Below are positions 24,515 through 33,249 of a stretch of 46,104 nt of DNA, piece by piece. Each line of letters starts with the position of its first letter. Position 1 is the stretch's first letter. The position numbers were made by a program, and so were the translations under genes. The DNA is from Erysipelotrichaceae bacterium (GTDB lineage: Bacteria; Bacillota_I; Bacilli_A; Erysipelotrichales; Erysipelotrichaceae). Under the pieces are notes generated by a model that had not been told where the DNA came from, did no database searches, and saw only the letters and a program-made list of their open reading frames with translations. Where the stretch lies: assembly GCA_019415435.1 (NCBI GenBank), contig DXZE01000010.1:1-46104 (forward strand), read 5' to 3'.

Positions 24515-24760
24515 TTGCAATTCTATTACAAACAGATTTCAAAGCATCTGCATTTTGAAGATAAAAAGTTATAACTCTATTGCAAACAAGACGGATTATC
24601 ATCTAAAAAGACCATACAGCATACATTGCCATATGGTCATTTTCAGCTTTGTTAAGCCATTATTGTATTATTTCTATTTGCAATAGAATTGTAAATCAAT
24701 CAAATCAAACTTTTAATCTTGTTTACGATAGAGTTGTCTTATTCACGATAGAGTTTTACC
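24515..24760. repeat. Five degenerate ~22-bp repeats in both orientations
   Basis: Copies: minus 24515-24535 and 24569-24590; plus 24674-24695, 24718-24738 and 24738-24760. The consensus, read in the repeat's own direction, is close to CTTGTTTGCAATAGARTTGT, with the core ATAGARTT in all five. The last two are adjacent. They fill the gap between the nrdD stop and the synthetase remnant, around the nrdD terminator. They do not match a CRISPR repeat or NrdR box that I know. Confidence 0.5.
24605..24638 (-). terminator. Terminator of nrdD
   Basis: GACCATA (24610-24616) pairs with TATGGTC (24632-24638) around a 15-nt loop; A5 at 24605-24609 gives the U-tract on the minus transcript. It lies about 120 nt beyond the nrdD stop. 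Confidence 0.65.
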
Positions 24761-24761
24761 G

Positions 24762-26963
24762 TTACAGATGCAGTACGCGTTCCTTAATCTCCTGGGTTCT
24801 GCCCTGATTCCAGAACTGTGTTCCGATGTATCCGCAGGTACGTCTTGCGACATTCATCTTGTTCTGGTCTGTATTACCGCAGTTCGGGCATCTCCAGATC
24901 AGCTTATGGTTCTCATCTTCTACGATCTGGATCTCTCCACTATAGCCGCATACCTGGCAATAGTCAGACTTTGTATTTAACTCTGCATACATGATTGTAT
25001 TGTAGATATGCTTCATCAATGCTAAGACCGCCGGGATGTTATTCTGCATGTTAGGAACTTCTACATAGGAGATAGCTCCACCTGGAGATAACTGCTGGAA
25101 CTTAGCTTCTTCAGTCAGCTTGTCAAAGGCATTGATCTGCTCTGTAACATGAATGTGATAAGAGTTTGTAATGTAGTTCTTGTCTGTTACGCCTTTGATG
25201 ATACCAAATCTTTCCTGCAGGCACTTTGCAAACTTATAAGTTGTAGATTCCATTGGTGTGCCGTAAACAGAGAAGTCAATGTTAGTTTCCTTCTTCCATT
25301 TATTGCAGGCATCATTCAGATGCTGCATAACTGCTAATCCGAACTTTTCTCCTTCTGGTGTTGTATGAGACTTGTCTGTCATATATCTGACACATTCTGC
25401 CAGACCGCCATATCCCAGGGAGATTGTAGAGTATCCGTTATAGAGAAGCTTATCTATTGTCTCACCCTTCTTTAAACGGGCAATAGCACCATACTGCCAT
25501 AAGATAGGAGCACTGTCAGATAATGTACCCTTTAATCTGTTATGACGGATCATTAAGGCTCTGTAACAGAGATCCAGCCTTTCATCAAAGATCTCCCAAA
25601 ACTTCTTCATATCCTTATGAGAAGAACATGCTACATCAACAAGGTTGATTGTGACAACACCCTGGTTGAATCTGCCATAGTACTTATGTTTGCCTGGCTT
25701 TGAATTCAGGGCATGTTCTTCATTCTGCCAGCCATTATCAGTAAATCTGTCAGGCGTTAAGAAGGAACGGCATCCCATGCATGGATAGACATCACCCTTT
25801 AACTTCTTCATAAGCTTTGCGGAAATATAGTCAGGAACCATTCTCTTGGCTGTGCATTCAGCCGCAAGCTTGGTCAGATAGTAATACTTGGAATCCAGAT
25901 AAATATTATCTTCATCCAGGCAGTAAATCAGCTTAGGGAATGCCGGTGTAATCCAGACACCCTTTTCATTCTTGACACCCTGCATTCTCTGCTTGAGCAT
26001 CTCTTCAATGATCATGGCAAGATCTTCTCTTGTCTGACCAGCAGGCACTTCATCCAGATACATGAATACTGTAACGAATGGGGCCTGACCATTGGTTGTC
26101 ATTAAAGTGATGATCTGATACTGGATTGTCTGAACACCTGTCTTGATTTCTCTCCTGACTCTTTCTTCCGCAATACGGTTGATCTTGTCATTGTCAATTT
26201 CCACACCAGCCGCAGCCATCTCTTCTGCAACAGCTTTTCTGTACTTCTGACGGGATACATCCACGAATGGTGCAAGATGAGACAGTGTAATTGTCTGACC
26301 ACCATACTGGTTGGATGCGACCTGGGCAATGATCTGAGTAGCGATATTGCATGCTGTCGCAAAGGAATGCGGTTTTTCAATCTTGGTACCGGAAATAACT
26401 GTACCATTCTGTAACATATCTTCCAGATTTACCAGGCAGCAATTGTACATTGGCTGGGCAAAATAGTCCGCATCATGGAAGTGAATGATACCCTTCTCAT
26501 GTGCTTCCCAGATATCTTTAGGAAGTAAGAATCTCTTGGTAATATCCTTGGAAACTTCGCCAGCCATGTAGTCACGCTGGGTGGAGTTTACAGTTGGATT
26601 CTTATTGGAGTTTTCCTGCTTGGCTTCTTCATTTGTGTTGCCAAGTAAAGAAAGAATCTTCTTATCTGTTGTATTGGCTTTACGTACCAATGCTCTTTCA
26701 TAACGGTAAGTAATATAATTATGTGCAACTGTGTAGGCACCGCTTGCCATTAAGGCATTTTCTACGATATCCTGAATCTCTTCTACAGAGATAGATCTCT
26801 GGATCTCATTGCACTTGGCAATAACTTCATTGGCGATTTCAATGACTTTTTCAGATGGGATCTGCTTGTCTGAGACAGTAGCTGCATCTGCTTTACGGAT
26901 TGCATTCACAATCTTATCGGCGTCAAAAGAGACTTCTTCACCGCTTCTCTTGATTACATTCAT
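24762..26963 (-). CDS. nrdD: Anaerobic (class III) ribonucleoside-triphosphate reductase
   Basis: It reduces NTPs to dNTPs without oxygen using a glycyl radical and formate. The start is the ATG at 26961-26963, with AGGAGGA 8-9 nt upstream, giving 733 aa; a longer frame adds 33 residues. An N-terminal ATP-cone (VIKRSGEEVSFDADKIVNAIRKA, about 1-90) should give dATP control. The C-terminal Zn ribbon is C669-x2-C672...C692-x2-C695. The radical site is G711 in RRTCGYIG. The activase nrdG is encoded about 4.4 kb away on the same strand. Its leader has a perfect hairpin. Confidence 0.97.
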   Translation of the reverse strand: MNVIKRSGEEVSFDADKIVNAIRKADAATVSDKQIPSEKVIEIANEVIAKCNEIQRSISVEEIQDIVENALMASGAYTVAHNYITYRYERALVRKANTTDKKILSLLGNTNEEAKQENSNKNPTVNSTQRDYMAGEVSKDITKRFLLPKDIWEAHEKGIIHFHDADYFAQPMYNCCLVNLEDMLQNGTVISGTKIEKPHSFATACNIATQIIAQVASNQYGGQTITLSHLAPFVDVSRQKYRKAVAEEMAAAGVEIDNDKINRIAEERVRREIKTGVQTIQYQIITLMTTNGQAPFVTVFMYLDEVPAGQTREDLAMIIEEMLKQRMQGVKNEKGVWITPAFPKLIYCLDEDNIYLDSKYYYLTKLAAECTAKRMVPDYISAKLMKKLKGDVYPCMGCRSFLTPDRFTDNGWQNEEHALNSKPGKHKYYGRFNQGVVTINLVDVACSSHKDMKKFWEIFDERLDLCYRALMIRHNRLKGTLSDSAPILWQYGAIARLKKGETIDKLLYNGYSTISLGYGGLAECVRYMTDKSHTTPEGEKFGLAVMQHLNDACNKWKKETNIDFSVYGTPMESTTYKFAKCLQERFGIIKGVTDKNYITNSYHIHVTEQINAFDKLTEEAKFQQLSPGGAISYVEVPNMQNNIPAVLALMKHIYNTIMYAELNTKSDYCQVCGYSGEIQIVEDENHKLIWRCPNCGNTDQNKMNVARRTCGYIGTQFWNQGRTQEIKERVLHL

Positions 26964-26987
26964 GTTGTCTTCCTCCTGAGAATGATC

Positions 26988-27053
26988 AGAAAGTTGGAAA
27001 TCCAACTTTCTTCGTGCATATACAAATATAGTATTGAATTTCTCACTACGCAA
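26988..27053 (-). promoter_or_regulatory. nrdD promoter and perfect leader hairpin
   Basis: Minus strand TTGCGT (plus 27048-27053), a 17-nt spacer and TATATT (plus 27025-27030). Between the start site and the ribosome binding site is a perfect inverted repeat: AGAAAGTTGGA (26988-26998), AA, TCCAACTTTCT (27001-27011). It has no U-tract, so it is a stabilising hairpin or an operator rather than a terminator. A clear pair of NrdR boxes is not visible. Confidence 0.55.
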
Positions 27054-27092
27054 GGAAAACAATGTGAAAAATAAAATGTAATTTTTTGCATA

Positions 27093-28304
27093 TCAGGATG
27101 GATCTTCTAAAAAGCTTTTCATATAGGCATACCAGAAGGTTTCTGTACCATAGGTTTTCCAAAGCATCCAGCCTCTTTCTTTTTTCAAAGATTTAATATT
27201 GGATGTATCACCTGAGAAGTATGCCTTATTGCAATCAGCCGCAAAAGATGCCATTTCATTACGCACTTCATCTGAAATATTCAAAGAAGATAAATCATCA
27301 GAAGTCATGCGGTATACAGTTTCATTAAATCTTTCTTCTGCCTTGTCTTTTAAGATGCCTAAATCCTTCATGTCATAGGTAAAAGAATCTCTGGAAGCCG
27401 GGATTGTAACGGTACTATAGCGTAATGGATAAACAGACATGGATTCTGTACAGATATCGGTTAAGCCGTTTTCTGAGGATTTATGCTGGAGATGGGAGTG
27501 ACCGCTTAAGTTTAAGAATACATGATGCTTTTCAAGAATCTGATCTACCTTCTCATAGTTATTCATGACAAAGCCTTTGTACATGAAATCTGACTGTTTG
27601 AGTACATTCTGATGAGACATGGATATAACCCTGGCACCTGCCTTATCCGCTTGCGTCAATGCATCTTCCATCCAGGCAAGGGTTTTATCGGAAAGCTCTC
27701 CCGGATGTTCTTCTGTATTGGCATCTAATGCCAATACATAGAGGTTATCAGAGATGGCATACATGTAAGAGAATGAAGAGTCATCTCTGCTTACAGCATT
27801 GTCATATCCAAATTCAGACATGGTTTTCTTAAAATCAGACTGGGATACGTTTTCGACATGATCTGCCTTATCATCGATATAAGACATGGCATATGGATAA
27901 TTAATATCATGATTACCCGGGATTACTAATACAGGTATGTTATTTTCATCCTCTATCTTTTCCAATATCTGCTTTACATACTCTAAGGAGACTTTTTCAC
28001 CATTAAAAGCCAGATCACCGCATAGTAAAACAGCATCTGGCTTTTCTTCCTTCACTTTTTTGGAAAACTGATCCAGTATCTGATTGCCGTATTCAATCAG
28101 TTTGCCATCATTTGCAGTAAGAAGCTGGGCAAAGGTACTGCCTTCGTTATACAGAGAAGGAGAAAGATAATGCGGGTCTGTTGCGACCATTAACTTTACT
28201 TCTTCATTCTCCTTTACCTTTGGAAATGTTTCAGCTTTCTGTTTATATCCGATTGTTCCTAAGAGACACATCATAAGCATCATCACCAGAAATTTCTTCT
28301 TCAC
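27093..28304 (-). CDS. Exported calcineurin-like metallophosphoesterase
   Basis: About 403 aa. A two-metal phosphoesterase with all family motifs in order: DPHY (D-x-H), GDLAFNGE, GNHD, an SHQN His, and GHSHLQ. A hydrophobic N-terminus (KKKFLVMMLMMCLLGTIGY) predicts secretion or membrane anchoring. The start is a GTG at 28302-28304 overlapping the patatin stop by 4 nt (GTGA), with GGGAG 8 nt upstream. Last gene of the five-gene operon. The extracellular phosphate-ester substrate is unknown; the patatin neighbour hints at lipid or phospholipid breakdown products. Confidence 0.88.
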   Translation of the reverse strand: MKKKFLVMMLMMCLLGTIGYKQKAETFPKVKENEEVKLMVATDPHYLSPSLYNEGSTFAQLLTANDGKLIEYGNQILDQFSKKVKEEKPDAVLLCGDLAFNGEKVSLEYVKQILEKIEDENNIPVLVIPGNHDINYPYAMSYIDDKADHVENVSQSDFKKTMSEFGYDNAVSRDDSSFSYMYAISDNLYVLALDANTEEHPGELSDKTLAWMEDALTQADKAGARVISMSHQNVLKQSDFMYKGFVMNNYEKVDQILEKHHVFLNLSGHSHLQHKSSENGLTDICTESMSVYPLRYSTVTIPASRDSFTYDMKDLGILKDKAEERFNETVYRMTSDDLSSLNISDEVRNEMASFAADCNKAYFSGDTSNIKSLKKERGWMLWKTYGTETFWYAYMKSFLEDPS

Positions 28305-29152
28305 CCTAAATACTCCCGTACATGTTCCAGCTGTTTCAAGGCACACATTCTTCCTTCTATATATACTCTTCTTAACTCATTTGGATCATGGCATACAGAG
28401 CCTATGTTCAATGCCTTTTCAGGACGGATAACATATACTTTTCCTTCTTTTTCCTGTTCTGCTATAGAGGCAATTTCTTCATTATAAGCTTTCCATCTGT
28501 CTCTTAATTCTTTATATAACAAAGGATATTTATGCAAAGCTGTCTTCATGATTAAAAGTATTTTCTTATCATACGGCTTCTTGCGATAGTCCGCAGGCTG
28601 GGTAAGAATGACAACGTTACGATCATAGCCCTTTTCTTCAAAGAACTTCAAAGGAACTGAGTCAGAACATCCACCATCTGATATTTCCAATCCATCCACA
28701 TGAACAGGCTTGGAGAAGACAGGCATGGAGGCACTGCCCCGAATCCACAAAAGATCCTCTTTACCACCATCTGTACACTTATGGTATAAAGGTTCAGCTG
28801 TATGCATATCGGTCGCTACGCACCAGAATTCCATAGGATTTTCATAGAATGTCTTTGTATCCCATGGATCTAACTTGGATGGTAAAAGATGATAGTCGAA
28901 TTCGCCACCATAAAGATCTCCTGTTAATAACCAGGAACGGAATGAAGCATAGCGCCATTCTTTACAATAGCGGGTATTATAGCGTAAGACTCTGCCTATC
29001 TGTCTGGATTTGATGTTACAGCCAAAAGCAGCTCCGGCAGATACACCAATGGCACCATCAAAATCAATATTGTTTTCCATGAAGAGATCAATGACGCCAG
29101 CTGTAAACAATCCTCTCATAGCGCCGCCTTCCATGACTAACCCTTTTTTCAT
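28301..29152 (-). CDS. Patatin-like phospholipase
   Basis: 283 aa, cytoplasmic. A Ser-Asp dyad acyl hydrolase: the glycine-rich oxyanion loop EGGAMRG (8-14), the nucleophile Ser38 in GVSAGA, and the catalytic Asp in SDGGCSD. The form matches RssA/YjjU-like bacterial patatins. The start is the ATG at 29150-29152, with GAGGAT upstream; the reading frame extends to a TTG at 29167. Tight spacing on both sides (1-nt gap upstream, 4-nt overlap downstream) places it in the operon. Confidence 0.93.
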   Translation of the reverse strand: MKKGLVMEGGAMRGLFTAGVIDLFMENNIDFDGAIGVSAGAAFGCNIKSRQIGRVLRYNTRYCKEWRYASFRSWLLTGDLYGGEFDYHLLPSKLDPWDTKTFYENPMEFWCVATDMHTAEPLYHKCTDGGKEDLLWIRGSASMPVFSKPVHVDGLEISDGGCSDSVPLKFFEEKGYDRNVVILTQPADYRKKPYDKKILLIMKTALHKYPLLYKELRDRWKAYNEEIASIAEQEKEGKVYVIRPEKALNIGSVCHDPNELRRVYIEGRMCALKQLEHVREYLG

Positions 29153-29153
29153 G

Positions 29154-30134
29154 TCAGTTATCCTCAAATATGTATGTCTGACCAGGTAATGTTTCTAATG
29201 GTACATGACCATTGCACATCATCATACGGGTTTGCGTCCACGTATTGGTTAACAGTTTCTTTAATGTCTTTTCCTGCTCACCTGTTACAGGAATACCCTC
29301 TCCACGGATATTCTTAATGATGACACTGTATGGATTACCAGTTGTCATATACTTCCATATCATTTCTAATAATGCATCAATGAAATCATCTGAAACATGA
29401 ATATCATGCATGAAGTACTGCCTTAATCCCTTCCATGCACTATCCTTTAAAGGATAGCCATTATGAAGGATATCTTTTATCTCTCCATAGTTTGGAAAGC
29501 CGGTTGACACAGAGGCATGTAACTGACGCAGTTTTTCTTCCTGTGCCTTTTCTAATCCATTTACAATCAGTTCATTGCCATGGAGTGTAACAGGTATCTC
29601 ATCATGATTATTCATTAACTCTCTTAACATACTCATGACGATTTCTTCATTAGAATCATCATAACCATGACGTTTTCTGTATAAAGTACCTAAATCACCA
29701 ACAGACAGAATGGCATAGAGGTAAGGAATCAGACTGATACAGTCATACAGCCAGCTCATCTTCTTACGTCTTGCATGGAATACAGGTGTATCGATCTCTT
29801 TATCATATGTTTCCTTAACATCCTCCGGAATAATCAGATGCATGTCATTATCAATGACACATGCATAATCAAGAGCGCGTAATCTGTCAGCACTCTGATA
29901 AAAAGATTTTGTTGGTAATAATGGTCCATGTTCAGAGACATATTGAAAGAATTCAATATCTTCATCATGCAGAATGATCATTCTTTCTCTCATAAGGGAT
30001 GGAGTTAATAATGCCTCAGACAGTTTCTCTGCGATCTCTGTAACCGGTGCATTTTCATCCATATTTATAGATGCAGCGAATTTATGGAACCATGCCGCAT
30101 TATGTTTCAGTAATAATGTATCTTTTAACTTCAT
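29154..30134 (-). CDS. Uncharacterised 326-aa protein
   Basis: I do not recognise this soluble, mostly helical protein. Visible features: an N-terminal half with several short helices (EIAEKLSEALLTPSLMRERM), a basic patch FHARRKKMSWLYDCISLIPYLYAIL with a mildly hydrophobic stretch, and a C-terminal repeat-like helical region. The layout faintly resembles the winged-helix/helical proteins found in Bacillota operons without enzymatic motifs. It sits between HAD and patatin with gaps of 1 nt on both sides, so it is an integral part of the operon. Confidence 0.75.
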   Translation of the reverse strand: MKLKDTLLLKHNAAWFHKFAASINMDENAPVTEIAEKLSEALLTPSLMRERMIILHDEDIEFFQYVSEHGPLLPTKSFYQSADRLRALDYACVIDNDMHLIIPEDVKETYDKEIDTPVFHARRKKMSWLYDCISLIPYLYAILSVGDLGTLYRKRHGYDDSNEEIVMSMLRELMNNHDEIPVTLHGNELIVNGLEKAQEEKLRQLHASVSTGFPNYGEIKDILHNGYPLKDSAWKGLRQYFMHDIHVSDDFIDALLEMIWKYMTTGNPYSVIIKNIRGEGIPVTGEQEKTLKKLLTNTWTQTRMMMCNGHVPLETLPGQTYIFEDN

Positions 30135-30135
30135 A

Positions 30136-30807
30136 TTATTCTCTCATCATTTTCTTTACATAAGGAATAGCCTCTAAGAGGTCTTTGACTATGGCAAGTA
30201 TACCTGCCTGCGTCTGATAGAAATCATGTAGGGAATCACGTTCTATCGCTATAACAGATGCACCAGCCTTTTCAGCAGATAAGATACCACTCTTGGAATC
30301 TTCAAAGACAAGTACATGATCTTTGATGCCTGATCTCTTCATAGCATCCTGAAACATAGCTGCTTTATTCTTATAGCTGCCATCGTCATAGACGATTGTC
30401 TTTGGATCAATCCATTTATCTAAACGAAACTGCTTTCTGAAGAAAGTGATGTTTTCAATGATAGAAGCACTGGCAATTGTAAAAGGAATATTATTTTCCT
30501 TAAGCATGTCAAACATTTCTTCTGCCCCATTGCATAAATGAGCACCACCAGGTGTATTGGATACAGCATCACGATACATGGCTTCTTTTCTTTGCGAATA
30601 TTCTTCACATTGTGCTTCACTAAGCTTTCCATCTGACATCTTCTTAAATATTTCTACATTTGGCAATCCGGAATATTCTTTATCTAACTCTTCCATGGTC
30701 AGATGCTTTCCGGCTATCTCCATGCGAAGCTGATCAAATACTTTCAGATGATATTCAGAGTCAAAGAATAAAGTACCGTTAAAGTCAAATATGACACCGT
30801 TCAGCAT
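30136..30807 (-). CDS. HAD-family phosphatase/phosphomutase
   Basis: 223 aa of the beta-phosphoglucomutase-like HAD subfamily. Motif I is DFNGTL (residues 8-13), so the second catalytic Asp (DxD) is replaced by Asn, a variant known in some HAD members. A helical cap follows, then the motif II Ser/Thr in TIASAS, motif III Lys around KNKAAMFQDAMK, and motif IV EDSKSG. Likely a sugar-phosphate phosphatase. It overlaps the oxidoreductase gene by 7 nt. Confidence 0.88.
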   Translation of the reverse strand: MLNGVIFDFNGTLFFDSEYHLKVFDQLRMEIAGKHLTMEELDKEYSGLPNVEIFKKMSDGKLSEAQCEEYSQRKEAMYRDAVSNTPGGAHLCNGAEEMFDMLKENNIPFTIASASIIENITFFRKQFRLDKWIDPKTIVYDDGSYKNKAAMFQDAMKRSGIKDHVLVFEDSKSGILSAEKAGASVIAIERDSLHDFYQTQAGILAIVKDLLEAIPYVKKMMRE

Positions 30808-31763
30808 GTTTCCTCCTTCATCTTTTTACGGATCTGATCAATGATTTCTGCACAATGCAGGGAGGCATGTAAAGGCATGATACTGCTTTCTGTCTGGTGC
30901 TCTTTCAGCAGTGTATTGAAGTGTTCAATTTCACCATAGAAGTCATCCACTTCATAAGGCTTATAGAAAGATTCTTCATGATCAGAGAGAATTAATTCTG
31001 CCTTTTCAGGACGATGCATACTGTGAATGATCAGCTTACCTTTTGTACCTTCTATAATGCCATCTCTTGGCTTTTCCCTGTCCGTGGCACATTCTATATC
31101 CACTTTTATATTACCGACATGCATATAGACATGATCATATACATCCACGCCATCTTTATATACAGTATCAGCATGATCCACTGTTAATGGTTCTTTTAAG
31201 TAATCATCCAGCCAGCCAATGCAGTAAATACCTGTATCATACAAGGCTCCTCCACCTTCTGAATCCAGATAGTAATGACTGCCTGGTTTGTTTACATCCG
31301 CAAGATTACAGAAAGAGAAATGCATAGACACAATGTCTCCTAATACATGCTGATTCATTAATGTATGAATATACCGATACATTGGTGTAAATCTTGTCTT
31401 CATGGCTTCCATAAACAGAATGCCTGTCTGATTATGACAATCTATGATTTCCTGCATCTCTGATGCATGGATAACAGCAGGCTTCTCACTTAATACAGGC
31501 TTACCAGCATTCATACATTTTATTGCCCATTCTTTATGATATTTATGCGGCAAAGCAATATATACAGCATCTACTTCCGGATCTTCTACAATGTGTTCAA
31601 AACCGCCATAGGCATGCGGTACACCATATTCATCTGCGAAGAGCTGTGCTTTTTCTTTTGTACGGCAGGATACTGCCGTTAGTCTGCAGGAAGAATCATG
31701 CTGAAGACTCTTTGTAAAACGATGTGCAATATTACCTGCACCAATAATACCCCAGTTGATCAT
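30801..31763 (-). CDS. Gfo/Idh/MocA family oxidoreductase
   Basis: 320 aa. A Rossmann dinucleotide fold at the N-terminus (WGIIGAGNIAHRF), the family EKP motif in KPVLSEKPAVIHA (near residue 95), and a C-terminal alpha/beta substrate domain with GGALYDTGIYCI. Substrates are usually sugars or inositols; not predictable here. First gene of the five-gene operon, with AAAGGGG 5 nt before the ATG, directly after a terminator. Confidence 0.9.
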   Translation of the reverse strand: MINWGIIGAGNIAHRFTKSLQHDSSCRLTAVSCRTKEKAQLFADEYGVPHAYGGFEHIVEDPEVDAVYIALPHKYHKEWAIKCMNAGKPVLSEKPAVIHASEMQEIIDCHNQTGILFMEAMKTRFTPMYRYIHTLMNQHVLGDIVSMHFSFCNLADVNKPGSHYYLDSEGGGALYDTGIYCIGWLDDYLKEPLTVDHADTVYKDGVDVYDHVYMHVGNIKVDIECATDREKPRDGIIEGTKGKLIIHSMHRPEKAELILSDHEESFYKPYEVDDFYGEIEHFNTLLKEHQTESSIMPLHASLHCAEIIDQIRKKMKEETC

Positions 31764-31776
31764 ACTTACCCCTTTT

Positions 31777-31808
31777 TAAAAAAGAGCTGTACAAGTTGTA
31801 CAACTCTT
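31777..31808 (-). terminator. Terminator of the DUF349 gene
   Basis: AAGAGCTGTACA (31782-31793) pairs with TGTACAACTCTT (31797-31808) apart from one mismatch, around a 3-nt loop, followed by a U-tract on the minus strand. Confidence 0.8.
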
Positions 31809-31815
31809 ATGGATG

Positions 31816-33180
31816 TCAGTCCTGAAACTTCTTTTCGTCATCCTCTATCTCAGCTTCGAGCTTTTCTTCTTCACTCTTTCTGAGATACAGTTCATTTTCA
31901 ATATCATCCTTCATAGCAGGATTTGGTGCGATAGTCATACGGAATTCAAGATCTTCAATCTTCTTCTTAATATCCGCAAGCTGGCTCTTCTTATTATCAA
32001 TGCCAGTCTGAACTCTCTTGAAAGCATTGTTCTTCTTGGCGTCCCAGAATACTTCCTTGGCCTTGTTGAACTCATCCCAGAGAGCATCATTCTGATCCTT
32101 ACCGGAATAACCAGCAGCTCTCCATTCCTTGTCGAGCTCCTTCATACGTTCTGTATTTGTACGGCCATAGTCCTGCTGATCAGAAATATTCTTAGCTTCT
32201 GTGATCAGTTCCTTCTTCTTGGCAATAGAAGCTTCCCATTGCCTGGAGCGCTCATCAAAGAACTTCTGTCTGTCATCACGGAACTGATGTCTTAACTCAT
32301 TGAATTTCTTCCAGAGATCTTCATCATCATCGTGTCCTGCAGATCCGGCAGCCTTCCATTCTTCAAACAGGGAATTCAGCTTTGCGCCGGCTTCCTTCCA
32401 GTTTGAAACATTGGTAATAGCTTCCTTTGTTCTTGCAAGGATATCTTCCTTCTTTTCTTTGGCTTCAGCTCTATGAGCATCGAGATTATCACGGTATTCC
32501 TGCTGTTTTTCACGCAATACACCATCAATCTCATTTAATTCATGCATGAACTTACGGTCTGCCTCTTCACCAGCAGTACCGATATTTCTTAACTCATTGC
32601 GCAGATCTCTTAACTGATTTCTCGCATCACGATAGTTGGAAGCGTCCTTTAATGCCTCTGCCTTAGTGACAAGTTCAGCCTTGGCAGTATTGTTCTGCTT
32701 CATCTTTTCAACTCTTGGACCGTATTCTGCCAAAGCTTCATCGAAACGCTTCTGCAGATCCTTTTCAACAGGTGTTCCAAAGTCATCAAATTCATTCCAC
32801 TCATTCTTCAGAGATTCCATGGCACTTTCAATGTCACCATTGTTTTCGCCTCTGGCAAGAATTTCTGCTTCATGAGCCAGATCACGCTTCTTGCGGATAC
32901 CATCTTCCATATCCTCTAAAGCATGATCACCATGTGATGTTCCATATTCTGTATTTCCGCCTTCATCCTTTGAATGCGTCCAGGAGAACATCGTGTAATC
33001 ACCATTTGCTTCGATACCGAACCAGCGCCCATGTCCATCATCAGCATCTTCTCTTGGCTGGCACGGATTCCCTTCTGCATCCTTTGCACCATAGAGAATC
33101 GTAATGACCGTTCCATCAAAGGTCTTATGATTTCTCCTTATGGTCTTTGCAAATTCATCATTAAACTCAGGCTTTTTCAT
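31816..33180 (-). CDS. DUF349 repeat, coiled-coil protein
   Basis: 454 aa, acidic and very highly charged. At least three DUF349-like helical repeats are visible, each with a W-K/E-A-(A/G)-x-(A/G) pattern (EWKAAGSAGHDDDEDLWKKF; EWRAAGYSGKDQNDALWDEF) preceded by a long helix, and a C-terminal coiled coil. The N-terminal 100 residues hold a separate, aromatic-rich domain (HGRWFGIEANGDYTMFSW). Function unknown; related repeats occur in ribosome-associated proteins (recollection). Monocistronic, ribosome binding site AAAGGAG. Confidence 0.78.
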   Translation of the reverse strand: MKKPEFNDEFAKTIRRNHKTFDGTVITILYGAKDAEGNPCQPREDADDGHGRWFGIEANGDYTMFSWTHSKDEGGNTEYGTSHGDHALEDMEDGIRKKRDLAHEAEILARGENNGDIESAMESLKNEWNEFDDFGTPVEKDLQKRFDEALAEYGPRVEKMKQNNTAKAELVTKAEALKDASNYRDARNQLRDLRNELRNIGTAGEEADRKFMHELNEIDGVLREKQQEYRDNLDAHRAEAKEKKEDILARTKEAITNVSNWKEAGAKLNSLFEEWKAAGSAGHDDDEDLWKKFNELRHQFRDDRQKFFDERSRQWEASIAKKKELITEAKNISDQQDYGRTNTERMKELDKEWRAAGYSGKDQNDALWDEFNKAKEVFWDAKKNNAFKRVQTGIDNKKSQLADIKKKIEDLEFRMTIAPNPAMKDDIENELYLRKSEEEKLEAEIEDDEKKFQD

Positions 33181-33249
33181 TCGTAAGCACTCCTTTTTAC
33201 AACAATACTAATATTTTACACTATTTAGGCATATTTTCACGAAATATCG

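Noticed and set aside
24268..24558. Plus-strand 96-codon ORF after the synthetase remnant
   Set aside because: It crosses two terminators, starts inside the remnant in another frame and has no family-like content.
24515..24760. A short CRISPR array
   Set aside because: Copies face both directions, spacing varies from 20 to over 50 bp, identity is loose and no cas genes are present.
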